The notes: a model not told the origin generated them from the sequence alone. Shown: positions 31,127 to 40,013, numbered from the stretch's first letter. The stretch: DNA of 64,000 bases from an archaeon (GCA_016432545.1 CP066694.1:248001-312000); one strand, 5' to 3'. A program made the numbers and translations.

Positions 31127-32365
31127 CTGGTCGTCTTCGAGGATGAAGGATTCGACCACCTCCGCCCGCTGACCCTGACGAAGCACGTCAGCCTGCTCTC
31201 TTGGGGGACAAAGCGGTTGCTGGAGGTCGTGCGACAGAGCTCCGGCCTGCCCGAAGAGCCCACCTTGTGGGGAAGGAAAGAACTGGAAGGGGTGACCGAG
31301 GAGGCCACAGGCCTGGACTACAACGAACACTTGGAAGGGTCCTTACTCATGGTAAACGCGGGAGCTAGGCCCTCCAAGCTCATAGGGGAACTCTGCTCTC
31401 GGAAGGGCCCCTTCGTGGCTCTTGCGGGCGGCCGACTCCTGGCCGCGAGGGTAGGCCGAGGCGCAGCCGACCCGGGGGTGCTGGGCAGGAAGCAGGTTAA
31501 GGCGCTCGCAAGGGGATCCGAGAGGCTCGAAGCGCCCGCTGACAGTTTCTTCCGCGGATACTGGGACCTCGTCGAGAGCAACGGCGTGGCTATCGCGGCC
31601 CAGGCAGGACACTTCGAAGACCCCCTACAGCCCCCGAGTTCCGTCGAGGTGCGAGGCCCAGCCGGCAGTCTCCGGATCGATGGCGGCGCAGAGGTGGAGA
31701 AGTTCGTCACATTTGACACCAGGCGGGGCCCGATCGTGGTGTCCAAGGGCGCTCTAATCGAAAGCTTCTCTCGGGTGATGGGACCATGCTACATCGGCCC
31801 AAAGGTCAAGGTCCTTTCAGCCCTCATCGGCGGAGGCACGTCGATCTTCGAAGGATGCAAGGTGGGAGGACAGATCGAAAACTCCGTCGTCCAGGCCCAC
31901 ACCAACAAGGCTCACCACGGCTACGTAGGGGACTCCTACGTCGGGGAGTGGGTGAACCTCGGAGCGGGGAGCACGTTCAGTAACCTGAAGAACACCTACG
32001 GCAATGTCAGGGTCCAAGGCCAAGGCTCACGGACCGATTCCGGGATGCTTAAGCTGGGCCCGGCGGTCGGGGACATGTGCAAGGTCTCGATCGGGGCCCT
32101 CGTCCATGCGGGCAGGACAATCGGGGCGGGGAGCCAGGTCTCGGGGCTTGCGCGCGCGAGCATCCCACCATTCATCTTCTACGACGGCGAGACGGGACGC
32201 TCCGTGGAGCTCCTGCTCGAGTCGGTCGTAGAGACGCAGAGGAGGATGATGGAGCGAAGGGACATCACCCTCACGAGGGCAGCGGAGGGGCTCATCAGGC
32301 TCGCTTTCAAGGCGACATCTGCCGAGAGGAGGAAGTTCGGGGCACGGAAGGGGGCCCTGTCATGA
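31127..32365 (+). CDS. GlmU-like two-domain protein (nucleotidyltransferase-like N-terminus plus left-handed beta-helix), probable CTG start
   Basis: The C-terminal half has hexapeptide repeats (GPCYIGPKVKVLSALIGGGT, then GAGSTFSNLKNTYGNVRV and ACRTIGAG-type turns), as in sugar acyltransferases. The N-terminal half starts VVFEDEGFDHLRPLTLTKHV, which matches the opening of the alternative bacterial GlmU family (FEDxGFxxLxPLTxTRPV). The first canonical start, TTG 31217, would remove this opening. CTG 31127 restores it and lies 9 bases after the TAG of the previous gene, in the same frame. Predicted role: sugar 1-phosphate activation and/or acetylation for nucleotide sugars. Confidence 0.8.
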   Translation: MVVFEDEGFDHLRPLTLTKHVSLLSWGTKRLLEVVRQSSGLPEEPTLWGRKELEGVTEEATGLDYNEHLEGSLLMVNAGARPSKLIGELCSRKGPFVALAGGRLLAARVGRGAADPGVLGRKQVKALARGSERLEAPADSFFRGYWDLVESNGVAIAAQAGHFEDPLQPPSSVEVRGPAGSLRIDGGAEVEKFVTFDTRRGPIVVSKGALIESFSRVMGPCYIGPKVKVLSALIGGGTSIFEGCKVGGQIENSVVQAHTNKAHHGYVGDSYVGEWVNLGAGSTFSNLKNTYGNVRVQGQGSRTDSGMLKLGPAVGDMCKVSIGALVHAGRTIGAGSQVSGLARASIPPFIFYDGETGRSVELLLESVVETQRRMMERRDITLTRAAEGLIRLAFKATSAERRKFGARKGALS

Positions 32366-32428
32366 GGTCCCACATGCCTGGCGAGCTTAAAGACCGACCC
32401 CCGTGCCCGCTGAACATCCAAAGTTAGC

Positions 32429-33463
32429 GTGAAGTTTTTGGCCGACCCTTATTCCGAAGAAGTCTCAGAGCAAGTCGACAGGCACGGCGTCCTGAAGACA
32501 TACGAGCGCTGGCCATCCCTTGCACAGCAAGGATTCGAACTCAAGCCCGGCGTCTCGAAGGCCGGGTTCACCAGGGGCTGCGTGATGGGGATGGGGGGCT
32601 CGGCGGCAGGAGGGGACATCATATCGAGCTGGCTCGCGGCGAAGGGCGGTCCTGAGGTGAGCGTCTTCAAGGGGACCGTGCCCGTCGAGGACATGACAGG
32701 GATCCTCGGCGTCGCCTGCAGCGCTTCCGGCCAGACCGAAGAGACGATCGCGATGATGAAGACCGCCCTAAAGCGTGGCGCGACGGTCGTGTCTCTGTCC
32801 GCAGGAGGGAGGCTCATGCGGGTCTCGGAGGAGATGGGCATCCCCCACATGATGATGCCGGAGGTCGTCGCTCCAAGGTACATGCTACCATTCATCGTCT
32901 TCGCCTCCATGGCTGTCTTCGACGCCGGGATGGGCCTTGGCTGCGTAGCAGAGGCAAAGGATGCCATTTCTGAGCTGGAGTCCGAGTGGAAGGCTGTCTC
33001 CCCATCAGTCCCCCTTCGCGACAATGCGGCCAAGAAGCTCGCAGAACTCGCCCGCGAGAGGACTCCGGTCATCTACGGGTCCAGGGTCACGAGGGGCGCA
33101 GGCATACGTTTCAAGAACGTGCTCAACGAGAACTCCAAGAGGCACGCTCACTTCGACGGCCTCCCAGACGCCTTCCACAACGAGATAGAGGCGTGGGAGG
33201 ACCCTGCCACCGGTTACATGCCCATCTTCCTCCGACACAGGAGCGAAGCTCAGTGGGACCGAACGAGGTCTGACTCGATGGTGAGGATCCTGCAAGAGCT
33301 CGGGAGAAAGCCCGTGGAAGTGAGGGGTCGAGGGGAGACGGACTTGGCGGAACTGGCGACCATGGTCTACAGGCTGGACATGGCCTCTTACTACCTCTCG
33401 GTCGCTCTCCGCAGGGACCCTTTCCCGACCGCCCTGATTGACAGGCTGAAGCGGGAGTCCTGA
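32429..33463 (+). CDS. Bifunctional phosphoglucose/phosphomannose isomerase
   Basis: Interconverts glucose 6-phosphate and fructose 6-phosphate, and mannose 6-phosphate and fructose 6-phosphate. The SIS-domain phosphate loops are visible as MGGSAAGGDIISSW and CSASGQTEETIAMM. The diagnostic archaeal PGI/PMI motif NENSKRHAHFDGLPDAFHNE carries the catalytic Glu and His. The 344-residue length is normal. The start is GTG 32429 with a TATA-like CTTAAAG about 40 nt ahead. It supplies sugar phosphates to the nucleotide-sugar genes upstream. Confidence 0.93.
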   Translation: MKFLADPYSEEVSEQVDRHGVLKTYERWPSLAQQGFELKPGVSKAGFTRGCVMGMGGSAAGGDIISSWLAAKGGPEVSVFKGTVPVEDMTGILGVACSASGQTEETIAMMKTALKRGATVVSLSAGGRLMRVSEEMGIPHMMMPEVVAPRYMLPFIVFASMAVFDAGMGLGCVAEAKDAISELESEWKAVSPSVPLRDNAAKKLAELARERTPVIYGSRVTRGAGIRFKNVLNENSKRHAHFDGLPDAFHNEIEAWEDPATGYMPIFLRHRSEAQWDRTRSDSMVRILQELGRKPVEVRGRGETDLAELATMVYRLDMASYYLSVALRRDPFPTALIDRLKRES

Positions 33464-34498
33464 CTATCTGATTCCGACCAGCTGAGCGAGTTCCTTCCTG
33501 GCACTGGCCCCGAGAACCTGCGCCGCCCCCTCGGGAGAGACCTCGCTCGCGAAGATCCCGCCCCCGAGCTCGAGGCCTCCCCAGGGAGCCTTCCTCGGAT
33601 AGACTTCGATGTGCCAATGAATCTGTTTCGTGGTCTTCTTCTCCGAAGAGCTGTGGAAGACCATCGTGAAGGTCTGGGACTCCAACGCCTTCGACATCCC
33701 GCCTAGCGTCGACCTTAGCATCAGGGCGAGGTCCATCATCTCCTTCTGCGAGAGCTTCAGGATGCTGGTCATGTGCCGCTTCGGATAGATCCAGAACTCG
33801 TAGGGATGGGTAGAGACCCAAGGGGCGAAGGCGATGAAAAAGTCGGTCGCGAGTATCTGCCTCGGCCCTCCGGTCTCCGTCCCCACTACCTGGCACATGG
33901 GACAGATTCCCAGGTCGTTCAACGAAGTCTGTACGGTGTCCGCCTCCTGCTCCACCGCCGGGGGCACCCTGGGCGTAGTAACTATCTGGACGCTCGGGTG
34001 GACCGCTGTGGGCGTCCCTTCCTTCTCGCTGTTTACGTACACGAGGACATAGCTCACTCCTTTCTGGGAGTAGAGCCATCTGACCTTGTCCTGGAGCGAG
34101 GCGAGAACGTTGGTCCACTGTTCGATGTCGATCTTGGGAAAGGCCTGGTCGTGCTTGGGGGTCGCCACCAGGACGTAGTGGTATCCCACCGCCGGCTCGC
34201 TGTAGTGCGGTGGCTCCCCGTACGAAGGCGGCGCGCCAGGGGTCACTAGAGGGTTCTTCGCAGGAAAGATCCTGACCGACCAGTTCTTCACGACGTCTCC
34301 CTCCGAGTCGGTCTGCTTGAGGAGAGTGTCCCCCCGCTTCACCAGGACGAGGTCGGCCGGCGGAGTGAGGTCCTCGTTGCCCGCGCAGTAGTTGCACTTC
34401 TCTGCCTTTCCTTGTATGACTTGGCCTGGTTTGAGCCCCCTGTCGGGGAGGATGAACGAAAGCCTGTCAGTAAAGTAATCCTTCCTGATTTCAACCAA
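33464..34498 (-). CDS. galT: Galactose-1-phosphate uridylyltransferase-like protein (HIT superfamily)
   Basis: Transfers a nucleotidyl group between a sugar 1-phosphate and an NDP-sugar. Cysteine pairs for zinc (NYCAGNE; ICPMCQVV) and the catalytic His region (TTKQIHWHIEVYPRKAPWGG) are visible, with EFWIYPKRHMTSILKL in between. TTG 34498 gives MVEIRKDYFTDRLSFIL, the usual family start, and lies 26 nt from a TATA box. GTG 34567 would extend it by 23 residues. It is convergent with the isomerase gene, and its true substrate may be another sugar. Confidence 0.85.
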   Translation of the reverse strand: MVEIRKDYFTDRLSFILPDRGLKPGQVIQGKAEKCNYCAGNEDLTPPADLVLVKRGDTLLKQTDSEGDVVKNWSVRIFPAKNPLVTPGAPPSYGEPPHYSEPAVGYHYVLVATPKHDQAFPKIDIEQWTNVLASLQDKVRWLYSQKGVSYVLVYVNSEKEGTPTAVHPSVQIVTTPRVPPAVEQEADTVQTSLNDLGICPMCQVVGTETGGPRQILATDFFIAFAPWVSTHPYEFWIYPKRHMTSILKLSQKEMMDLALMLRSTLGGMSKALESQTFTMVFHSSSEKKTTKQIHWHIEVYPRKAPWGGLELGGGIFASEVSPEGAAQVLGASARKELAQLVGIR

Positions 34499-34520
34499 CG
34501 GCGCGTGGCCCTTCGCTCCG

Positions 34521-34528
34521 GATATTAG
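34521..34528 (-). promoter_or_regulatory. TATA box of the galT-like gene
   Basis: GATATTAG on the plus strand (CTAATATC on the coding strand) is centred 26 nt before TTG 34498, supporting that codon over GTG 34567. Confidence 0.5.
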
Positions 34529-34593
34529 CCTTTGGAGTGCGGCCCTACGCGAAACGGAGATAATCACTCGGTGCGAGTCCCACGCGGTAGCAG

Positions 34594-35820
34594 ATGAAGG
34601 CAGGGTATGTGCTTCTCGACGGATGTGCGGACAGGCCGGACGCGCGCCTGAACTACACGACCCCCCTGGACGCAGCGTACACCCCCAACCTGGACAGGAT
34701 CTCGGCCCGAGCGTCCCTGGGCCGGGTGATCACGGTCAGGAGGGGCATAGCGCCGGAGTCGGACATCGCGGTCTTCAACATGCTCGGCTACTCGTTCCCT
34801 GAAGGCTATCCGGGAAGGGGTGTGATAGAAGCGATCGGCTCAGGACTGGACATCGGGAAGGGGGACCTGGCCCTTCGCGCCAACCTCGCCTCCGCGAGCG
34901 GAAGGCGCATCCTGGACAGGAGGGCTGGAAGGAACCTGACGCAGGCGGAGGCCGAGGCCCTGCAAGACGAGATCAACTCGATCAAGCTTCCTGGCGCTCA
35001 GCTTGAATTCCGCGCCACGGTCTCATACCGGGGGGTCCTTGTGATCAAAGACCGGGGTCCGCTCTCCGCTTCGATCTCCAACACCGACCCGGCCTACTCG
35101 AAGGTCGGAGGCTTCGGAGCCGCGAAAAAGGTCTCCCCGGGGGAGTCCATCGCAAGATGCATCCCCGAGAACTCTTCCCGACAGGCTGCTCGGGCTGCGG
35201 AGCTGATCAACGAGTTTACCCGGAGGGCACTCGAAGTACTCGGAGCGAGCCAAGTCAACAAGGGGCGAGTGTCAGAGGGCAAGCTTCCGGTCAACTGCGT
35301 GCTCCTGAGAGACGCCGGAGACCACCCGCCGAAGGTCCCCTCCTTCCAGGAGAAGTACGGGATACGCGGGACTGCCCTAGTGGAGATGCCAGCAGAGGTG
35401 GGGATCGCCAAGGTCCTTGGGATGAAGACTGTGGCCATCAAGGACAGGAAGGACATGAAGGAGAAGGCCACACTCTTCTCGAAGGAGATGAAGGAAGACA
35501 CTCTGGTCTACGTCCACATAAAAGGCCCGGACGAATTCGGGCACGACGGCGACGCAGTGGGCAAGAAGAAGAACATCGAGCTGATCGATGCGGACTTCTT
35601 GTCTAAGGTCTCCCGTTCTCCTCTGGATGCCAAATTAGGAGTCTCGTGCGACCACGCTACCCCCTGTTCGATCATGATGCACTCGAGCGACCCGGTTCCC
35701 GTGCTGATGACACGGGCAGGGAAGGGAGATTCTATGAGATTCACTGAGAGAAACGCGATGAAAGGGTCCCTGGGACTCTTGGCGGGGAGGGACGTCCTGG
35801 GCCGGCTTCTCGGGCGCTGA
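34594..35820 (+). CDS. apgM: Cofactor-independent phosphoglycerate mutase, archaeal type
   Basis: Interconverts 3- and 2-phosphoglycerate in glycolysis and gluconeogenesis with two metal ions. Alkaline-phosphatase-superfamily motifs are present: LLDGCADRPDARLNYTTPLD at the N-terminus, SDIAVFNMLGYS around residue 50 with the phosphorylated Ser region, VHIKGPDEFGHDGDAVGKKK near 310, and SCDHATPCSIMMHSSDPVPV near 350. It has 408 residues, a normal length. The start is ATG 34594. Confidence 0.96.
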   Translation: MKAGYVLLDGCADRPDARLNYTTPLDAAYTPNLDRISARASLGRVITVRRGIAPESDIAVFNMLGYSFPEGYPGRGVIEAIGSGLDIGKGDLALRANLASASGRRILDRRAGRNLTQAEAEALQDEINSIKLPGAQLEFRATVSYRGVLVIKDRGPLSASISNTDPAYSKVGGFGAAKKVSPGESIARCIPENSSRQAARAAELINEFTRRALEVLGASQVNKGRVSEGKLPVNCVLLRDAGDHPPKVPSFQEKYGIRGTALVEMPAEVGIAKVLGMKTVAIKDRKDMKEKATLFSKEMKEDTLVYVHIKGPDEFGHDGDAVGKKKNIELIDADFLSKVSRSPLDAKLGVSCDHATPCSIMMHSSDPVPVLMTRAGKGDSMRFTERNAMKGSLGLLAGRDVLGRLLGR

Positions 35821-35845
35821 GCCGAGAACTCTGTCGAGCGCCCTA

Positions 35846-36436
35846 TCAGTGGGCAGAATCCTTCGTGGGTCGGGTAAGGTCGATGTACATCAGGACCTCG
35901 TCGATAGATCGCGTGCTCCGCCTAATCTTCCCCGGGACCGTCCCAACCACCTTGAACCCGGCTTTCTGATACAGGCGCTTGGCGAAGGCGTTGTTGTCCA
36001 AAACCTGCAGCTCGACTAGCGTGATCCCTGCGCGGGCAGACCCCGCGAGGGCGCGGGCGACCATGGCCTCCCCGAGCCCGACTCCTCTGAACTCCTCGAG
36101 AATCGCTATCCCGAGAACTCCGCAGTGGGCCATGTCCAGTTGCCTCCTCCTTGTCACTTCGCAGTTGCCTACGAGCCTCGGCCCGTCGAAGGCCGCTACG
36201 CTGACGGCGTCGTCCTTTCTGAGGTCAGAGGTCACCCTCTCGAGGAATCTCCTCTCGGCCGCCCGCGTCACCCGCCTGTCGAGCGACACTATCCCGAGGT
36301 CCGGGTTCCTTCCCCTCTCGTGATACAGCTCGTTCGCGAAGTCGAAGGTCGCCTCGAGGTCTCCTCTGCGAAGCGGCCGGAGGACCGCCTCCCTCCCGTC
36401 TCTCATCTGAATCGGGTGCGCAGAGGGTCGAGCCAA
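35846..36436 (-). CDS. GNAT-family N-acetyltransferase
   Basis: A GCN5-related acetyltransferase. The central acetyl-CoA pattern GVLGIAILEEFRGVGLGEAM (the RGxGLG phosphate loop) is near residue 110, and ITLVELQVLDNNAFAKRLYQ then AGFKVVGTVPG follows, as in RimI/RimJ-like enzymes that act on protein or small-molecule amines. The start is uncertain between TTG 36436 (196 residues) and ATG 36406 (MRDGREAVLRPLRR), which matches many family starts. It lies just behind lysA on the same strand. Confidence 0.88.
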   Translation of the reverse strand: MARPSAHPIQMRDGREAVLRPLRRGDLEATFDFANELYHERGRNPDLGIVSLDRRVTRAAERRFLERVTSDLRKDDAVSVAAFDGPRLVGNCEVTRRRQLDMAHCGVLGIAILEEFRGVGLGEAMVARALAGSARAGITLVELQVLDNNAFAKRLYQKAGFKVVGTVPGKIRRSTRSIDEVLMYIDLTRPTKDSAH

Positions 36437-36469
36437 GTGTGGTGTCTCTCCATCCGGGAGCTGCAGGCC

Positions 36470-37789
36470 CTAGTTAGAGAGAGAGTCTCCGCCTTCGTCC
36501 ATGAAGAGGCGGTCGACGCTCTGGCCCTTCCTGGCTACCGAGAACCCGTTCTGGGCGGACCTGAACAGCACGTAGGGCCTCGGCTGGCTGTGGAATGGCA
36601 TGTTCATCACTATGGAGTAGGCACCAACGTCCCTGAAGAGGACCAGCTTGCCCACTTCCGCGCCTCCGAGCTTCGACCTGCTCGAGGTCGGAAAGACGTC
36701 CAGCGGGTCGCAGAGCCTCCCGACAAGGACAACCTTCTGCGGGGCCTGCCTCCCGCCGGGCACGACCTCCACGGGGTACTCGTGCCTCAAGAGCGCTGCA
36801 TCGAGGAGCATGTGGTACCCCGCGTCCACGTAGACGTACTTTCCTTCGCCGAATCCCTTCACGTTGACGATCCTTGTCACCATGACCATGGCCTCTGCTG
36901 TCAGGAACCTGCCGCTCTCGGCGACGAGGGTGAACCTGTCCCCGAGGCTTTCTACCAAGCTGTTGAGCTGTCCCACGAGCCTGGCTCCAAGGTCCTTCGG
37001 GGTCGGGACCTTCCTGCCGTAAGCAGCGGGCAGGCCGCCTCCGATGTCTATGGTGCGGACCGGGAAGGGACCCAGCTGCCTCCGCGCGTCCAGGATGAAC
37101 GCCTCCAACTTCTCAATTGCCTCCGCATAGCAGGACGGGTCTTCGATCTGGCTCCCCAGGTGGAAGTGGAACCCTTCGAACTTGAGCCCGGGCGTGGCCA
37201 GGAGCCTCTTGAGCACAAAGAAGGCGCTGTCGTGGCTCCCTCCGTTGAACTGGAGCCCGAACTTCCCGTGGCCCATCGAGCCCCTGAGCTCCGCGTGTAC
37301 GTGCACCTCTGGGTTGACCCTGATCATTACCTTGACCTCGACGTTCGCTCTCGCCGCCGCTTCGGCAAGGTTGACGAAACCGTTGTGGCTTGCCACCACG
37401 ATCTTCCTCACCCCTCTCCTCAGAATCTGCTCGTATTCTGCCAGCGTTTCGGTGATGCTCGTGTACATCACGCTCTCCGCGGACCCGCCCGCACGGGTGA
37501 CGAACTCCAGTTCGCTCGGGGCCGTCAGGTCGAACATGATCCCTTCGCTCGCGAAGGTCCTGATCACCGTAGGGTTGAAGTTGGCCTTGACTGAGTATGC
37601 GACCCTGAACGCTCCTCGGAACTCAGCGAACGCCTGCTCGATCTCGCTGACCTTCTTGCGAAGAGTGGCTTCGTCGATAAGGTAGTACGGAGTGCCATAC
37701 TGTTCCGCTAGCCTGTACAGTTCCTTGTCGGAAAACTTCGGCGCAGCAACCCCCGTTCGTGAGACGGGCTGCGCACGTGGGTCCGCCAA
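36470..37789 (-). CDS. lysA: Diaminopimelate decarboxylase
   Basis: Last step of lysine synthesis by the diaminopimelate route: decarboxylates meso-diaminopimelate with PLP. The PLP Lys lies in FRVAYSVKANFNPTVIRTFA near residue 60. FEGFHFHLGSQIEDPSCYAE and the Gly-rich TIDIGGGLPAAYG follow, then GRLCDPLDVF with the family's conserved Cys near the C-terminus. TTG 37789 is 35 nt from a TATA box at about 37824; starting at ATG 37831 would overlap that box. It has 439 residues. Confidence 0.9.
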   Translation of the reverse strand: MADPRAQPVSRTGVAAPKFSDKELYRLAEQYGTPYYLIDEATLRKKVSEIEQAFAEFRGAFRVAYSVKANFNPTVIRTFASEGIMFDLTAPSELEFVTRAGGSAESVMYTSITETLAEYEQILRRGVRKIVVASHNGFVNLAEAAARANVEVKVMIRVNPEVHVHAELRGSMGHGKFGLQFNGGSHDSAFFVLKRLLATPGLKFEGFHFHLGSQIEDPSCYAEAIEKLEAFILDARRQLGPFPVRTIDIGGGLPAAYGRKVPTPKDLGARLVGQLNSLVESLGDRFTLVAESGRFLTAEAMVMVTRIVNVKGFGEGKYVYVDAGYHMLLDAALLRHEYPVEVVPGGRQAPQKVVLVGRLCDPLDVFPTSSRSKLGGAEVGKLVLFRDVGAYSIVMNMPFHSQPRPYVLFRSAQNGFSVARKGQSVDRLFMDEGGDSLSN

Positions 37790-37932
37790 CTTTTTGTTAG
37801 TTGTTGCCCGCGAAATTTCTCTTAAAAACATTATCCCTCGACGGCAAAAATTGTCCGGAAAAGTTGGAAGACGGGCCCGAGGCTCAGACCAGAGTGGGTG
37901 AAGTTTTCTCCCCCTCCGTGCGACCGCCTGGC

Positions 37933-38208
37933 GTGCGGAAGCACTATCTGTACATCCTGACGTGCTCGGACGGCTCCCTGTACACTGGCTATACGACCGA
38001 CCCTCGGAGGCGCCTCAGCGAGCACAGGCGAGGAGTAGGCTCAAAGTACACGAGGGGCCGACTCCCGGTCGAGCTCAGCTATCTGGAGCGTGCGGGTTCG
38101 AGATCCGCGGCGCTCAAGAGAGAGTTCGCACTGAAGCGCCTGAGCAGGCGTGAAAAGCTCGCTCTCGTGAAGTCCTTTGCGAAGCAAAAGGGGGATAGCC
38201 CACGCTAG
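37933..38208 (+). CDS. GIY-YIG domain nuclease-like protein (UPF0213 type)
   Basis: The domain begins KHYLYILTCSDGSLYTGYTT: the paired 'YIL ... YTG' strands take the place of GIY and YIG, followed by DPRRRLSEHRRGVGSKYTRG and ALKREFALKRLSRREKLALV. Small single-domain members of this family are cytoplasmic and thought to cut branched or damaged DNA; in vivo roles are unclear. GTG 37933 starts directly at the domain (MRKHYLYIL); the frame from 37801 carries an unlikely leader. Confidence 0.85.
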   Translation: MRKHYLYILTCSDGSLYTGYTTDPRRRLSEHRRGVGSKYTRGRLPVELSYLERAGSRSAALKREFALKRLSRREKLALVKSFAKQKGDSPR

Positions 38209-38247
38209 GTTCGAGAGTCCAGTGGGGATTCTACTGGTCTTTGTGGT

Positions 38248-38616
38248 TTACTTGCCGACTACGATCTCGATTGAGGAGATGTTCCGAGTCTCCGGCCCTT
38301 CGCCGACGACTTCGGTGCTGATGCCGATGTTCTTCACCCTGAACTGGCCCCCGCCGAGCCTCTTCGTGACGATTTCCGCCACGTCGACGGCCCTGCTGAT
38401 TGCCATTCCTCTCGCCTTCACGACCACTTCTCCCGCCTGGGTGAGCTGGATGAGCGCGCTCATGGCGTAGCTCATCACCGGCTTCTTCCCGACGAAGAGG
38501 TGGTTTGATGGCGCGGACCTTGGTGTTGGTGCGCTTGGCTGTTGGACGGGTGCCGCCATCTGGGTCTCAGATGGTCGCTCCTCAGATTCGCCTTCTTCGG
38601 ATTTCTTTCTTGGCAT
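38248..38616 (-). CDS. alba: Alba-family DNA/RNA-binding protein
   Basis: Alba is an abundant archaeal chromatin and RNA-binding protein. The core is NHLFVGKKPVMSYAMSALIQ, then GEVVVKARGMAISRAVDVAE and IVTKRLGGGQFRVKNIGIST. The GKKPVM segment with its Lys pair is the usual nucleic-acid contact and acetylation site. An extra N-terminal 40 residues rich in Glu, Pro, Ala and Ser (SEEGESEERPSETQ) is unusual for the family. The ATG 38616 start has a TATA-like ATTTAATG some 40 nt ahead. Confidence 0.93.
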   Translation of the reverse strand: MPRKKSEEGESEERPSETQMAAPVQQPSAPTPRSAPSNHLFVGKKPVMSYAMSALIQLTQAGEVVVKARGMAISRAVDVAEIVTKRLGGGQFRVKNIGISTEVVGEGPETRNISSIEIVVGK

Positions 38617-38672
38617 GTGACTGACCTTGTTCGGGACGCCCGCCTCACCAGATATTTAATGGTATAGGGCTC

Positions 38673-39603
38673 TCACTCACTTTTTGGGGTGAAATACTCG
38701 GAACGGTCGACGAGGTGGTCAGCACTTCCTGTCTCCAAGTACCTGCGGACGTTCTGCGCCGCAGCGACCATCGGGACCTCCAGCGTCTCGCCCAAGGGCA
38801 CCCCTGAAACGTGCCTCGTCCCCGAGAAATTCGGAAGCGCCCATGCTCCCGTCTCGAACGACTCTCTCCCTCCGCGCTTCCAGAACACGTCGGTCGCGTA
38901 GCGGCTCTCCGGGCGCTCCGAAAGCCATCTGACCAGCCCCGGCTCGGAGACGACCTCGCCCCTCCCGACGTTCACCACAACGACAGAGTCCTTTGTCGTC
39001 TTGAGCAGCTCGTATGTGATCAGGCCTCTTGTCGTGGCCGTGAGTGGCAGCGTGATTACCACTCCGTCCGCTATTTGCAAGGCCTCCTTCAAGGACGAGA
39101 GCTGCAGCCTCTTGGCAAAGAGTTCCGGGCGAGCGAAGGACCTGGAAATTCCCGTGACCTCCATGTCGAGGGAACGGGACAGGCTGGCTACCTCCGAGCC
39201 TATCGCTCCGCAGCCAAGTACGAGGAGCGTCCCGCCTCGGAGCCTGCGCGGCACGACCTTCGCGTTCCTGACGTGCAGGCCCTTTGCCGCCCCGAGGACC
39301 AGCCCCCATGCGTGTTCGGCGACCGGCCCCGCAAAGGAGCCGGCGTTCGAGTGGATCCTGACCCCAGGCGGGATGGGCGCGAAGTCGATTCCGTCGACTC
39401 CTGCAGACATCGCCTGAATCATCCTGAGACCCTTTCATCCTCGGAATCAGGTTCTCTCCCATCCTGTTTGGCCAGGCCATCAAGACTTCACACTTCTCCA
39501 AGACCCCGTCGTCTGCATGCCCCTCGAAGACCTCGTAGGGACTAAGGACTTCCTTGGCTCGGGCAGCTAGGTGTCCAGTGACGAAGATTCCAACCCCGCC
39601 CAT
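38673..39603 (-). pseudogene. D-2-hydroxyacid dehydrogenase with a single-base frameshift
   Basis: Two frames join into one intact NAD-dependent D-2-hydroxyacid dehydrogenase. Residues 1-58 (MGGVGIFVTGHLAARAKEVL to ENLIPRMKG) are in the frame starting at ATG 39603. From LRMIQAMSAGVDGIDF onward the protein is in the frame that ends at 38673. Removing one G from the GGG at 39430-39432 joins them. The dinucleotide loop VLGCGAIGSEVASLSRSLDM, VNVGRGEVVSEPGLVRWLSE and the catalytic His in SGTRHVSGVPLG are all intact. It is either a sequencing error or a very recent inactivation. Confidence 0.85.
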
Positions 39604-39619
39604 CCCAGAGCGTTCGCGC

Positions 39620-39910
39620 TTACTTCGAGAGGGCCTTTATGGGTATGTCTTGGATGATCCCGTTGGGAAGCGACCTTCTGATGGAGACCGGGAGCGCGTC
39701 CTCCTCCAGCTCCATGGTCGCTATCTGAATTGGCCCACCGTACTTGCCTTCTACTGTGACGAAGGGCGGCGCGCCCATGGCGATCTGAAGCGACCTTGCT
39801 CCCACGATCCTCGCCTTCTCGAACCTCGTGAGCTTTGGAGGTCCGATCTTTACCTCGAACCCTGCCATGGAAGGTTGCCTAGGCTTACGCGTAGTCTTAG
39901 CAGGTGCCAT
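39620..39910 (-). CDS. rpo6: DNA-directed RNA polymerase subunit Rpo6 (RpoK/omega)
   Basis: Rpo6 clamps the largest polymerase subunit during assembly, as omega does in bacteria. The signature LTRFEKARIVGARSLQIAMG followed by PIQIATMELEEDALPVSIRR and SLPNG matches archaeal RpoK and eukaryotic RPB6. From ATG 39910 it has 96 residues with a short basic N-terminal tail. It lies directly upstream of the frameshifted dehydrogenase on the same strand. Confidence 0.93.
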   Translation of the reverse strand: MAPAKTTRKPRQPSMAGFEVKIGPPKLTRFEKARIVGARSLQIAMGAPPFVTVEGKYGGPIQIATMELEEDALPVSIRRSLPNGIIQDIPIKALSK

Positions 39911-40013
39911 CAAATATCCCCAGAGAAGTGTTTCGCCCTTTCCGTTCGGCTGATAAGTCTTTGCGGCCCGGGGGGCAAAAGACGATAAGGAGGTCGCCTA
40001 GTGGGGTCGGCTC

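Noticed and set aside
33123-34397. Long minus-strand ORF of 424 codons
   Set aside because: It overlaps the isomerase and galT-like genes in the wrong frame and has the Arg/Gly/Pro-rich composition of a GC-rich shadow frame.
34556-34600. GGTGCGAGTCCCA, reminiscent of a tRNA T-arm
   Set aside because: No matching acceptor stem, anticodon arm or 3' end is present, and the region is a short promoter between divergent genes.
36125-37594. Long plus-strand ORF of 489 codons
   Set aside because: It is antisense to lysA and the GNAT gene, both of which carry full sets of family motifs; its composition is that of a shadow frame.
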